Positions 45,510-53,243 of a stretch of 64,000 nucleotides of DNA are shown here, in pieces (position 1 is the stretch's first letter; each line of letters opens with the position of its first letter). Source of the stretch: Rhodoferax sp. (GTDB taxonomy: Bacteria > Pseudomonadota > Gammaproteobacteria > Burkholderiales > Burkholderiaceae_C). The notes under the pieces are model-generated. The model had not been told where the DNA came from. It worked only from the letters and a program-made list of their open reading frames with translations, and did no database searches. The stretch is from the NCBI GenBank assembly GCA_029866205.1, contig JARWZT010000016.1, positions 175,979-239,978 of the forward strand, given 5' to 3'. Both the position numbers and the translations under genes were made by a program.

Positions 45510-46087
45510 GCGACCAAAGCATTCAACACGCCTTGGCCCAGTTGGTGCCCCAAGGCGCGCGCGTTCTTGACCTCGGCTGTGGCGACGGTGCCATGCTGGC
45601 GCATTTGCAGGCCACGCGCGGTTGCAGTGGCTATGGCATTGAAATCGACGACGCCAATGTGCTGGCCTGCGTCAAGCGTGGCGTCAACGTCATTCAGCTC
45701 AACCTGGACGAGGGTTTGGCCATGTTTGAAGACGCGTCATTTGACGTCGTCTTGCAAATCGACACCCTGCAGCATCTGCGAAACGCCGAGGTGATGCTGC
45801 GCGAGACCGCGCGCGTGGGGCGCATCGGCATTGTGGCCTTTCCCAACTTTGCCCATTGGCCCAACCGCCTGAGCGTTTTGCAGGGGCGAATGCCGGTCAC
45901 CAAGCGCCTGCCTTACCAGTGGTACGACACACCCAATATCCGCGTGGGTACCCATGCCGATCTGGGCCAGCTGGCCCAGCGCGCCGGTCTGCGCGTGGTG
46001 GACAGTTTTGGTTTGCAAGATGGAAAAACCGTGCGTTTCATGCCCAATTGGCGGGCCGGTACGTCGGTGTACAAGCTCTCGCGCTGA
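45506..46087 (+). CDS. metW: Methionine biosynthesis protein MetW
   Basis: 193 residues. A SAM-dependent methyltransferase-like fold with [46 protein letters not shown], and the MetW tract [29 protein letters not shown]. MetW acts with MetX in methionine synthesis in many proteobacteria, where it is required with or activates MetX. Four-base overlap with metX makes the pair co-regulated by the riboswitch. Confidence 0.95.
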   Translation: MSDQSIQHALAQLVPQGARVLDLGCGDGAMLAHLQATRGCSGYGIEIDDANVLACVKRGVNVIQLNLDEGLAMFEDASFDVVLQIDTLQHLRNAEVMLRETARVGRIGIVAFPNFAHWPNRLSVLQGRMPVTKRLPYQWYDTPNIRVGTHADLGQLAQRAGLRVVDSFGLQDGKTVRFMPNWRAGTSVYKLSR

Positions 46088-46156
46088 AGCGGCCAGGGCT
46101 TTCCTCCATCTATCGCGCATCGGTTTCTCGCGTCCACGACAGCGACAACCTTTTCC

Positions 46157-47518
46157 ATGCCGACCGCTACTGCGCCTGTTCCGGTTAGTTTTCGCGAGGC
46201 GCTGCGCTTTTGGTTCAGGCTGGGTTGCATCAGCTTTGGTGGTCCGGCAGGGCAAATCGCCATCATGCACCGCGAGTTGGTGGAGCAGCGGCGTTGGATT
46301 TCGGAGCGGCGCTTTTTGCATGCGCTGAACTACTGCATGTTGCTGCCCGGCCCCGAGGCGCAGCAACTCGCCACTTACCTCGGCTGGCTGATGCACCGCA
46401 CCTGGGGTGGCGTGGTGGCGGGGGCTTTGTTTGTGATGCCTTCGTTGCTATTGCTGATAGGTTTGAGCTGGGGCTACATGGCTTATGGAGATTTGCCCTG
46501 GATGGCAGCAGTGCTTTGGGGCATCAAACCTGCGGTCGCTGCGTTGGTGCTGCAGGCGGTACACCGCATCGGCAGCCGCACGCTCACGACGCCCCGGCGT
46601 GCGCCCCTTTTGTGGGCGATTGCCATTCTGAGCTTTGTGGCCGTGGCACTGTTGCAGGTGCCGTTTCCCGCGGTGGTGCTGGCTGCAGCGCTGACGGGTG
46701 CGCTGGTACAGCGTTGGTTGCCAGGGCAGTTCGCCAGCGGCGCTTCGCATGGCGCGGCCTCTATCGGCGCGCTGGCGCCCCATCCCGCGGCATGGATTGA
46801 CGACCACACTCCAACGCCGGAGCACGCGCGTTTTACGCCAACACGGCTGGCCCGGGTCTTGACAGCGGGCGCGGCCCTGTGGCTTCTGCCTTTGGCGGGG
46901 CTGATCGCGGTCTGGGGCTGGGACGGCACACTCACGCAGATGGCCTGGTTTTTTACCAAGGCTGCCTTGCTCACGTTTGGTGGCGCCTATGCGGTGTTGC
47001 CCTACGTGCACCAAGGGGCCGTTGAACACTTTGGCTGGCTCAGCGCCGCGCAGATGATGGATGGCCTGGCCTTGGGCGAGAGCACGCCGGGCCCGTTGAT
47101 CATGGTGGTGACTTTTGTCGGCTTTGTGGGTGGCTGGGGCCAGGCGGTGCTGGGGCCGCAGTCCTTGGCGCTCGGCGCGACACTGGCGGCGGTGGTGGTG
47201 ACCTGGTTTACCTTTTTGCCCTCGTTCATTTTTGTTTTGGCCGGCGGACCCTTAATTGAGTCAACCCATGGCAAGCTGCACTTCACCGCGCCGCTCACCA
47301 CCATCAGCGCCGCCGTGGTGGGCGTGATCGCCAGCCTGGCGGTGTTTTTTGGCCTGCACCTTGCGCGCCCGGGTGGCGCTTCGGGGGCCATTGATTTTGC
47401 TGCCCTGGGTTTGGCGCTGGCCGCAGTCTGGGCGCTGCTGCGTCTGAAGTGGGGCGTGGTTCCGGTGATTGCCCTGTGCGCCCTGGCGGGTCTGATTCGG
47501 CACTTGGTGGCGGTGTAG
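46157..47518 (+). CDS. chrA: Chromate transporter ChrA
   Basis: 453 residues, two fused CHR domains. First repeat FRLGCISFGGPAGQIAIMHRELVEQRRWISERRFLHALNYCMLLPGPEAQQLATYLGW, second FFTKAALLTFGGAYAVLPYV and the MDGLALGESTPGPLIMVVTFVGF motif, each with the G-G-P/G-P-x pattern. ChrA expels chromate. It does not sit beside chrB or sulfate genes, so induction by chromate is unproven; the sulfate-like anion function is possible. Confidence 0.93.
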   Translation: MPTATAPVPVSFREALRFWFRLGCISFGGPAGQIAIMHRELVEQRRWISERRFLHALNYCMLLPGPEAQQLATYLGWLMHRTWGGVVAGALFVMPSLLLLIGLSWGYMAYGDLPWMAAVLWGIKPAVAALVLQAVHRIGSRTLTTPRRAPLLWAIAILSFVAVALLQVPFPAVVLAAALTGALVQRWLPGQFASGASHGAASIGALAPHPAAWIDDHTPTPEHARFTPTRLARVLTAGAALWLLPLAGLIAVWGWDGTLTQMAWFFTKAALLTFGGAYAVLPYVHQGAVEHFGWLSAAQMMDGLALGESTPGPLIMVVTFVGFVGGWGQAVLGPQSLALGATLAAVVVTWFTFLPSFIFVLAGGPLIESTHGKLHFTAPLTTISAAVVGVIASLAVFFGLHLARPGGASGAIDFAALGLALAAVWALLRLKWGVVPVIALCALAGLIRHLVAV

Positions 47519-47533
47519 TTCGGCTACACCGCC
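47509..47533 (+). terminator. Hairpin at the chrA 3' end
   Basis: GGCGGTGTAG (47509-47518, containing the chrA TAG) pairs perfectly with CTACACCGCC (47524-47533) over a TTCGG loop. No U-tract follows; termination is tentative. Confidence 0.5.
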
Positions 47534-47615
47534 TCAAGTTGTGATGTTGCGCACAGGGAGCGCCGCCTTCGCACCCTAGGTTCCCTGACGGAAAACAACC
47601 CTCAGGAGTACCACA

Positions 47616-48041
47616 ATGAAATTTGCAACTCTAAGCGCCTCGTGCCTTGCGTTGGCCATGTGCAGCGGACTGGTTTTTGCGCAGCAAGCCAAAACCGATA
47701 TGGGCAAGCGCGAGTTTGAAGCCAACTGCGCGAGCTGCCATGGCATGGATGGTCGGGGCAATGGTCCCTTGGGTAACCTGCTGCGCGTGGGTCCACCCGA
47801 TTTGACCCAGTTGGCCAAAAAGAACCAGGGCATCTTGCCCATGAATCGTCTTTACGAGGTGATTGAGGGTGGTACCGTGGCCGCTCACGGCACCCGCGAC
47901 ATGCCGATCTGGGGCCGCGAATACCGCATTGATGACGCCGAGCACCTGAAAGAAGCCCGAGGCAACTACGACGCCAATGCCTTGGTTCGAGCACGTATTT
48001 TGTTGCTTCTCGAATACCTCAACCGCTTGCAGGGGCGTTGA
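47616..48041 (+). CDS. Exported class I cytochrome c, monoheme
   Basis: 141 residues. A signal peptide cleaved after VFA is followed by an acidic-basic stretch and NCASCHGMDGRGNGPLG, the single CxxCH haem motif; the distal Met is in RDMPIWG. Ribosome-binding sequence CAGGAG precedes the ATG. Domain resembles c-type carriers associated with sulfite or other periplasmic oxidoreductases. Its redox partner is not adjacent: upstream is chrA, downstream a convergent HAD gene. Confidence 0.88.
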   Translation: MKFATLSASCLALAMCSGLVFAQQAKTDMGKREFEANCASCHGMDGRGNGPLGNLLRVGPPDLTQLAKKNQGILPMNRLYEVIEGGTVAAHGTRDMPIWGREYRIDDAEHLKEARGNYDANALVRARILLLLEYLNRLQGR

Positions 48042-48066
48042 TCTTGCAGTGAAGGGCGGCGCCCGC

Positions 48067-48792
48067 CTAGCAGCCGAGCCTTTCTGCCAGCGCCAGCAGA
48101 TTGGGCGCATGCAGGTCATTGGCGGCCACGGCTGTTTCGATTTTCGGGTGCTGGGCACCAAATTCGAGTGGACGCTCGATGTAAGCGGTGCGAAGGCCGC
48201 AGGAGCGGGCGGCAGCCAAGTCGTCGTGGTGCGTGGCAACCAGCATGACCGCCTCTGGAGACACATCAAAGACCCGCGCGGCGCCGCCATAGGTGCGCGG
48301 GTCGGGTTTGTAGGCATGGAAGGTCTCGGCGCTCAGGATGCAGTCCCAGGGCAGTGCTGCCTGCTTTGACAGGCGGGTGAGCAAATTCAGGTTGCCGTTG
48401 GACAGGGTGCACAGCAGGTAGTTGCGTTTCAGGCGCGTCAGCCCAGCTACCACGTCCGGCCATGCGGCGAGCCGATGCCATACGCGGTTGAGTTGTGCGC
48501 GTTCGGCTTCGCTGAGGTGCGCCAGTCCAAAATCGGGCAGCAGGGTATCCAGAATTTGGCGGTGCAAATCGTCAATCAGCGTCCACGGCAGCTCGCCTGC
48601 CATCACCCGTGCCATGGCCGGTGCGTAGCCCGCGCGCCAGGCGAGCGCAAAAGCGTCGCCATCCACCTGCGGGTACCACTGAAGCATCTCCCGTACGATG
48701 CTGCCATGCCAGTCGACCACGGTGCCAAAAATGTCAAAAGCCAGAACTTCCAGCTTTTGGGCGTTAAACGGTGGGGGTGCGGTGGATGGCAT
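48067..48792 (-). CDS. Haloacid dehalogenase type II-like HAD hydrolase
   Basis: 241 residues. FDIFGTVVDWHGSIVREM holds the Asp nucleophile with the F-G-T-V-V-D sequence typical of L-2-haloacid dehalogenases; LLCTLSNGNLNLL is motif II; AYKPDPRTY holds the Lys; VATHHDDLAAARSCGLRTAYI is motif IV but with H-H-D in place of a double Asp. The type II dehalogenase group fits best, though a phosphatase with a similar fold cannot be excluded. Monocistronic. Confidence 0.83.
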   Translation of the reverse strand: MPSTAPPPFNAQKLEVLAFDIFGTVVDWHGSIVREMLQWYPQVDGDAFALAWRAGYAPAMARVMAGELPWTLIDDLHRQILDTLLPDFGLAHLSEAERAQLNRVWHRLAAWPDVVAGLTRLKRNYLLCTLSNGNLNLLTRLSKQAALPWDCILSAETFHAYKPDPRTYGGAARVFDVSPEAVMLVATHHDDLAAARSCGLRTAYIERPLEFGAQHPKIETAVAANDLHAPNLLALAERLGC

Positions 48793-48912
48793 GGTGTGAA
48801 CCTCAAGTCTTGCGGCGGTGTGTGAGCATAGTGGCGAAGCGTGGCATCATGACGCGCTGCGCCCATTGGCGTTGCCCTGCGTCTCGCGCCTTAATTCCGG
48901 AGATCTACCCCC

Positions 48913-50385
48913 ATGACTGCACGCCTGCCCGACACCGCCCTCGATACCACCCGGGTCCTTGACCAGGTCAGCCAAGCGTGGGACAGCGACATTGTGGCGC
49001 GTCTGAGCGAGTACATCGCCATTCCCGCCAAGTCACCCGCTTTTGATACCGATTGGGCAGCCCACGGCTACTTGGAAACTGTGGTGCGCAACACCGCGCA
49101 GTGGATTGAGGCCCAAAAAGTGGCAGGGCTCACGCTCGAAGTGGTGCGCCTGCCGGGTCGCACGCCGGTGCTGCTCTTTGAAGTGGCGTCCACCCGCAAC
49201 GCCAGTGACACGGTGAGCGCGCAAACTGTTCTGATGTACGGACACCTGGACAAGCAGCCCGAGTTTTCGGGCTGGCGCAATGATTTGGGCCCCTGGACTC
49301 CCAAGCTTCAGGAGGGCAGGCTTTACGGGCGCGGCGGAGCCGACGACGGCTACGCGGCCTATGCGGCCATTGCCGCCATTCAGGCGCTGCAAAGCCAAAA
49401 GGTGGCGCACCCGCGCATCATCGGACTGATCGAGACCTGTGAAGAAAGCGGCTCCTACGACCTGCTGCCTTATGTGGACGCACTGCGTTCCCGGCTGGGC
49501 GATGTGGGTCTGGTGGTGTGCCTGGATTCGGGCGCAGGCAATTACGACCAGCTCTGGCTGACCAACAGCCTGCGCGGTATGGCCAGTGGCGTGCTCAAGG
49601 TCGAAATTCTGACCGAAGGCGTGCATTCGGGTGATGCCAGCGGTGTGGTGCCCTCCAGCTTTCGCATCCTGCGCCACTTGCTGGATCGGCTGGAAGACAG
49701 CGCGACCGGGCGCCTGTTGCCCGAGAGCTTTTACTGCCCTGTGCCACCCGAGCGCATGGCGCAGGCGCAGGCCACCGCCGATATCTTGGGAGACGAGTTG
49801 TATAAGCGCTTTCCATGGGCGCATTACGACTGCGGCGGTGCCAGCCAGTTTGCACTACCCACCACGACGGACCCGCTGCAGGCCCTGCTGAACCGTACCT
49901 GGCTGCCCACCCTCAGCGTGACCGGCGCCGATGGCTTTCCCGAGATGAAAAACGCGGGCAATGTGCTGCGCCCCTACACCGCCTTCAAGCTGTCGCTGCG
50001 CTTGCCGCCGCTGGTCGAGGCCGCCAGTGCCGTGCAAGAACTCAAAGCCCTGCTCGAAGACAACGCGCCCTACCAGGCCAAAGTGACGTTTGAAGGCGGT
50101 GGTGGTGCCACGGGCTGGAATGCACCGAGCACTGCGCCGTGGTTCGAGCAGGCCCTGAACGCCGCCTCACAAGCGCACTTTGGTGCGCCTTGTGGCTACA
50201 TCGGGCAAGGCGGCACGATTCCCTTGATGAACATGCTGAGCACGGGTTTCCCCAAGGCCCAGATGATGGTTTGCGGCGTGCTTGGCCCCAAAAGCAACGC
50301 GCACGGGCCCAATGAATTTTTGCATGTGCCCTATGCCAAAAAGCTCACTGCCGCTGTGGCGCAGGTGATCGCCCGCTTTCCCTGA
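48913..50385 (+). CDS. M20-family metallopeptidase (dipeptidase-like)
   Basis: 490 residues. Zinc-site motifs MYGHLDKQPEFSGW, GRGGADDGYAAYA, IETCEESGSYDL and CLDSGAGNYDQLWL; a GVHSGDASGVVPSSFRILR dimerisation segment; late HGPNEFLH. The length and motifs match the PepV/CNDP dipeptidase branch rather than ArgE. It cleaves small N-terminal dipeptides or related amides. It lies 33 nt before the following lipase-like gene, so the two probably form an operon. Confidence 0.87.
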   Translation: MTARLPDTALDTTRVLDQVSQAWDSDIVARLSEYIAIPAKSPAFDTDWAAHGYLETVVRNTAQWIEAQKVAGLTLEVVRLPGRTPVLLFEVASTRNASDTVSAQTVLMYGHLDKQPEFSGWRNDLGPWTPKLQEGRLYGRGGADDGYAAYAAIAAIQALQSQKVAHPRIIGLIETCEESGSYDLLPYVDALRSRLGDVGLVVCLDSGAGNYDQLWLTNSLRGMASGVLKVEILTEGVHSGDASGVVPSSFRILRHLLDRLEDSATGRLLPESFYCPVPPERMAQAQATADILGDELYKRFPWAHYDCGGASQFALPTTTDPLQALLNRTWLPTLSVTGADGFPEMKNAGNVLRPYTAFKLSLRLPPLVEAASAVQELKALLEDNAPYQAKVTFEGGGGATGWNAPSTAPWFEQALNAASQAHFGAPCGYIGQGGTIPLMNMLSTGFPKAQMMVCGVLGPKSNAHGPNEFLHVPYAKKLTAAVAQVIARFP

Positions 50386-50418
50386 GACTTCTTGATCACG
50401 CCCCCTGAAAGCCCTGCC

Positions 50419-51264
50419 ATGACCGCTGCCCACCAATCCGAAATCACCACCCCCCATGGCGCCACCCTGGCACTGCGCGACTGGCCGCTGGCGGACGTCG
50501 CCGCGCCGCGCGGGCTGGTGATCATTGTTCACGGCTTGGGCGAACACAGTGGGCGGTATGAAGCGGTGGCCCAGCAGCTCAATGACTGGGGCTTTGCGGT
50601 GCGCGCATTTGATTTGTGCGGACATGGATTGTCCAGCGGTGCACCCGGCAGCCTGCCCGATGAACACCGCCTGCTCGATGACCTGGCCACGGTGTTCGAC
50701 CGCAGTCGGGCCGCTGTGGCTCCGGGTTTGCCTATCGTGTTGCTCGGCCACAGCCTGGGCGGGCTGATTGCGGCGCGCTTTGTTTCGCTCAAACTGCGCG
50801 CGGTGGATGCGCTGGTCTTGTCCAGCCCCGCGCTGGACCCGGGCCTGAACGCTTTCCAAAAGTTGTTGTTGGCGACGCTGCCCAAAATCGCACCCAATCT
50901 GCGTGTCGGCAATGGCTTGGACGCCAATTTCCTTTCGCATGACGCAGCCGTGGTGGCCGCCTACCGCGCTGACCCACTGGTGCACGACCGCATTTGCGCC
51001 CGGCTGGCGCTGTTTATTGCCACGGCCGGCGCACAGACCTGCGCGTTGGCAAGCCAGTGGACCGTGCCCACACTGCTGATGTATGCGGGCCAAGACCGGC
51101 TGGTCAACCCCGCAGGCAGCCGCGCTTTTGCCGCACAGGCACCCGCCAGCGTGCTCACCAGCCAGTGCTTTGACGATCTGTACCACGAGATCTTCAATGA
51201 GTCCGACCCGGCGCCCGTGCTTAGCGCGCTCCAGCAGTGGCTGGCGCTGCGTTATGCGGCGTGA
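50419..51264 (+). CDS. Alpha/beta hydrolase, monoacylglycerol lipase-like
   Basis: 281 residues from ATG 50419. VIIVHGLGEHSGRYEAVAQQL and FDLCGHGLSSGAPGSLP are the monoglyceride-lipase opening; VLLGHSLGGLIAARF has the Ser nucleophile, then an Asp in MYAGQDRLVNP and His in DDLYHEIFNE. It probably hydrolyses monoacylglycerols or lysophospholipids. A TTG at 50392 in frame is less likely as a start. Operon with the M20 gene; convergent with rsmE. Confidence 0.88.
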   Translation: MTAAHQSEITTPHGATLALRDWPLADVAAPRGLVIIVHGLGEHSGRYEAVAQQLNDWGFAVRAFDLCGHGLSSGAPGSLPDEHRLLDDLATVFDRSRAAVAPGLPIVLLGHSLGGLIAARFVSLKLRAVDALVLSSPALDPGLNAFQKLLLATLPKIAPNLRVGNGLDANFLSHDAAVVAAYRADPLVHDRICARLALFIATAGAQTCALASQWTVPTLLMYAGQDRLVNPAGSRAFAAQAPASVLTSQCFDDLYHEIFNESDPAPVLSALQQWLALRYAA

Positions 51265-51279
51265 GCGCTTGTCCGGCGC

Positions 51280-52041
51280 CTAAACCAATATCGCCAAGGC
51301 GGTAAGCGCGGCCGTCTCGGCCCGCAGCACCCGCGCACCCAGAGACATCGGGGCAAAGCCACAGGCCAAGGCCGCGTCTTCTTCGCTTGGGCTCAGGCCG
51401 CCTTCGGGGCCCGACAAAAAAATCGCTGCTGGGGTTGCGCTGGTGGCCAGCCGATCTCGCAACGGTCGTGAACCGTCGCGCAGCGACAGCAGCAGCCGTG
51501 CCGGGGCTACGGGCTCGGTCGCAGGCAGGCCGCGCAGCCAATGCGCCAGCGTGCTTACCGGATGAAGCAAGGGCACCCGGTTGCCACCGCATTGTTCACA
51601 GGCGGCAACGGCAACGCTTTGCCAGTGTGCGGTTTTTTTGTCGGCACGCTCGCCCGCCAGACGCAGCACGCTGCGTTCGCTCATCAGCGGCTGGATGCTG
51701 GCCACACCGAGCTCGGTGGCTTTTTCAACCAGCCAGTCCATCCGGTCGTTGGCCGGCATCGCAATGGCGATGTGCACGCTGCGTGCCGCCTCGCGTTCTA
51801 CCGCCAGGTGCGCACCCACCTGCACTTGCACGTGGCTTCGGCCCATCTGGGTGACGATGGCCTCAAATTCACCGCCCGCGCTGTGGGTGCTGCCACCGGT
51901 CGTCCAGCCGGGGCCGTGGTTGAACAGCGTGAGGGTATCGCCGGGCTGCAGGCGCAGCACTTGCACATGGCGCGCAGCGCCTGCAGGCAGCTCCAGCAGG
52001 TCCCCGGTGTGCAGTGGCGCGGGACAAAAAAAGCGGGGCAC
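51280..52041 (-). CDS. rsmE: 16S rRNA (uracil1498-N3)-methyltransferase
   Basis: 253 residues. An N-terminal PUA-like domain is followed by a SPOUT methyltransferase core with AMPANDRMDWLVEKATELGVASIQPLMSERSV and FLSGPEGGLSPSEEDAALACGF, then SLGARVLRAETAALTALAIL, which forms the trefoil-knot SAM pocket. It methylates U1498 in the decoding region. Two nucleotides separate it from the amgK stop, so they are one transcript. Confidence 0.94.
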   Translation of the reverse strand: MPRFFCPAPLHTGDLLELPAGAARHVQVLRLQPGDTLTLFNHGPGWTTGGSTHSAGGEFEAIVTQMGRSHVQVQVGAHLAVEREAARSVHIAIAMPANDRMDWLVEKATELGVASIQPLMSERSVLRLAGERADKKTAHWQSVAVAACEQCGGNRVPLLHPVSTLAHWLRGLPATEPVAPARLLLSLRDGSRPLRDRLATSATPAAIFLSGPEGGLSPSEEDAALACGFAPMSLGARVLRAETAALTALAILV

Positions 52042-52043
52042 TT

Positions 52044-53198
52044 TTATGCGGCTCCCGGGCTGCGGCCAAAGCCAAAGACGTTGGGCTCTTCGATGCCCTC
52101 CATTTTGTCAATCAGGCGCAGCAGGGGTTTGAGTTCGCGGTAGCGGCCGCAAGTCGCGCGGATATAGGTGATAAAGCGCGGCGTATCCGCCAGGTAATGC
52201 GCTTTGCCGTCGCGCAAGGAAAGCCGCGCAAAAATGCCTGCAATTTTCAGGTGCCGCTGCAGCCCCATCCATTCGACAGCCCGATAAAACACGCCAAAGT
52301 CGTCGCCCACCGGCAAGCCAGCCTCACGTGCCTTTTGCCAGTAGCGCACCACGACATCGAGGCAAAAGTCTTCGTCCCAGCTCAAAAATGCATCGCGCAC
52401 CAAACTCGCGATGTCGTAAGTAATGGGGCCAAACACTGCGTCCTGGAAATCAAGCACACCCAATTGACTGCTGTTTTGGAGCGCCCCCTCGGGGGGCAGC
52501 GCAGTCCGCGCAGCGACAAGCATGGGGGCCATCAGGTTCCGGGGCATGAAATCGCGGTGCACGTAGACCTGGGGCCAGGCCAGATTCTCGGCAATGATGG
52601 TCTCGAAAGCGGTGTCCAGCACCTTGCGTTGCGCCTCGTCCAGGGCCCACTGACGATGTTGACCGATGTACCACTGCGGGAAGAGCTCGAGTTCGCGGCG
52701 CAGGAGCGCGTGGTCGTAAGGTGGGAGCACGCCGGGGCGCGATGCTTTTTGCCAGGCAATAAGGGTATCGACCGCCTGCAAATACAGGTTCAGCGGCGGC
52801 GGGGCTGCAGGATCAATGACCTGCATCATCGTCTGTGCACCCAGGTCGCTCAGCAGCAAAAACCCCTGTTCCTGCTGCCAATCCAGCACCTCCGGCGCGC
52901 GGATGGCGGCGTCGTGCAGCAACTGCGCCACCTTGACAAAAGGTGCGCTGTTTTCTTTGTCCGGTGGCGCGTCCATGATGATGAGACTCTCAGCGTGGGC
53001 GCCGCGCTGGGTGTCAATGCGCAAATAGCGCCGAAAGCTGGCATCAGCCGAAGCCAGCCGCAGGGTTTCGGGCTGCAGCGCAAAGTGCACCTGAATCGAG
53101 GCCAGCCAGCTCTGGAATTGGCGTTGGCGCTCGGGGTCTGACCACAACACCGGTGCTGGCGTTGGCAAAGGGCGGGAGGGAGTGGAAAGGGTGCTCAT
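52044..53198 (-). CDS. amgK: N-acetylmuramate/N-acetylglucosamine kinase AmgK (APH-like)
   Basis: 384 residues from ATG 53196-53198. Aminoglycoside-phosphotransferase fold: RLASADASFRRYLRI (nucleotide loop), LLLSDLGAQTMMQVI, catalytic loop VHRDFMPRNLMAPM and metal-binding LGVLDFQDAVFGPITYDIASLVRDAFLSW. Divergence from lptD matches the amgK/lptD arrangement in pseudomonads, where AmgK phosphorylates MurNAc and GlcNAc at C1 to recycle peptidoglycan sugars. Its partner murU is not adjacent here. The long upstream open frame to 53852 overlaps lptD and is rejected. Confidence 0.85.
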   Translation of the reverse strand: MSTLSTPSRPLPTPAPVLWSDPERQRQFQSWLASIQVHFALQPETLRLASADASFRRYLRIDTQRGAHAESLIIMDAPPDKENSAPFVKVAQLLHDAAIRAPEVLDWQQEQGFLLLSDLGAQTMMQVIDPAAPPPLNLYLQAVDTLIAWQKASRPGVLPPYDHALLRRELELFPQWYIGQHRQWALDEAQRKVLDTAFETIIAENLAWPQVYVHRDFMPRNLMAPMLVAARTALPPEGALQNSSQLGVLDFQDAVFGPITYDIASLVRDAFLSWDEDFCLDVVVRYWQKAREAGLPVGDDFGVFYRAVEWMGLQRHLKIAGIFARLSLRDGKAHYLADTPRFITYIRATCGRYRELKPLLRLIDKMEGIEEPNVFGFGRSPGAA

Positions 53199-53243
53199 GG
53201 ATAATCCATTTTCTATCTTTTTGTGACGGGCCCTTTTTTCCCC

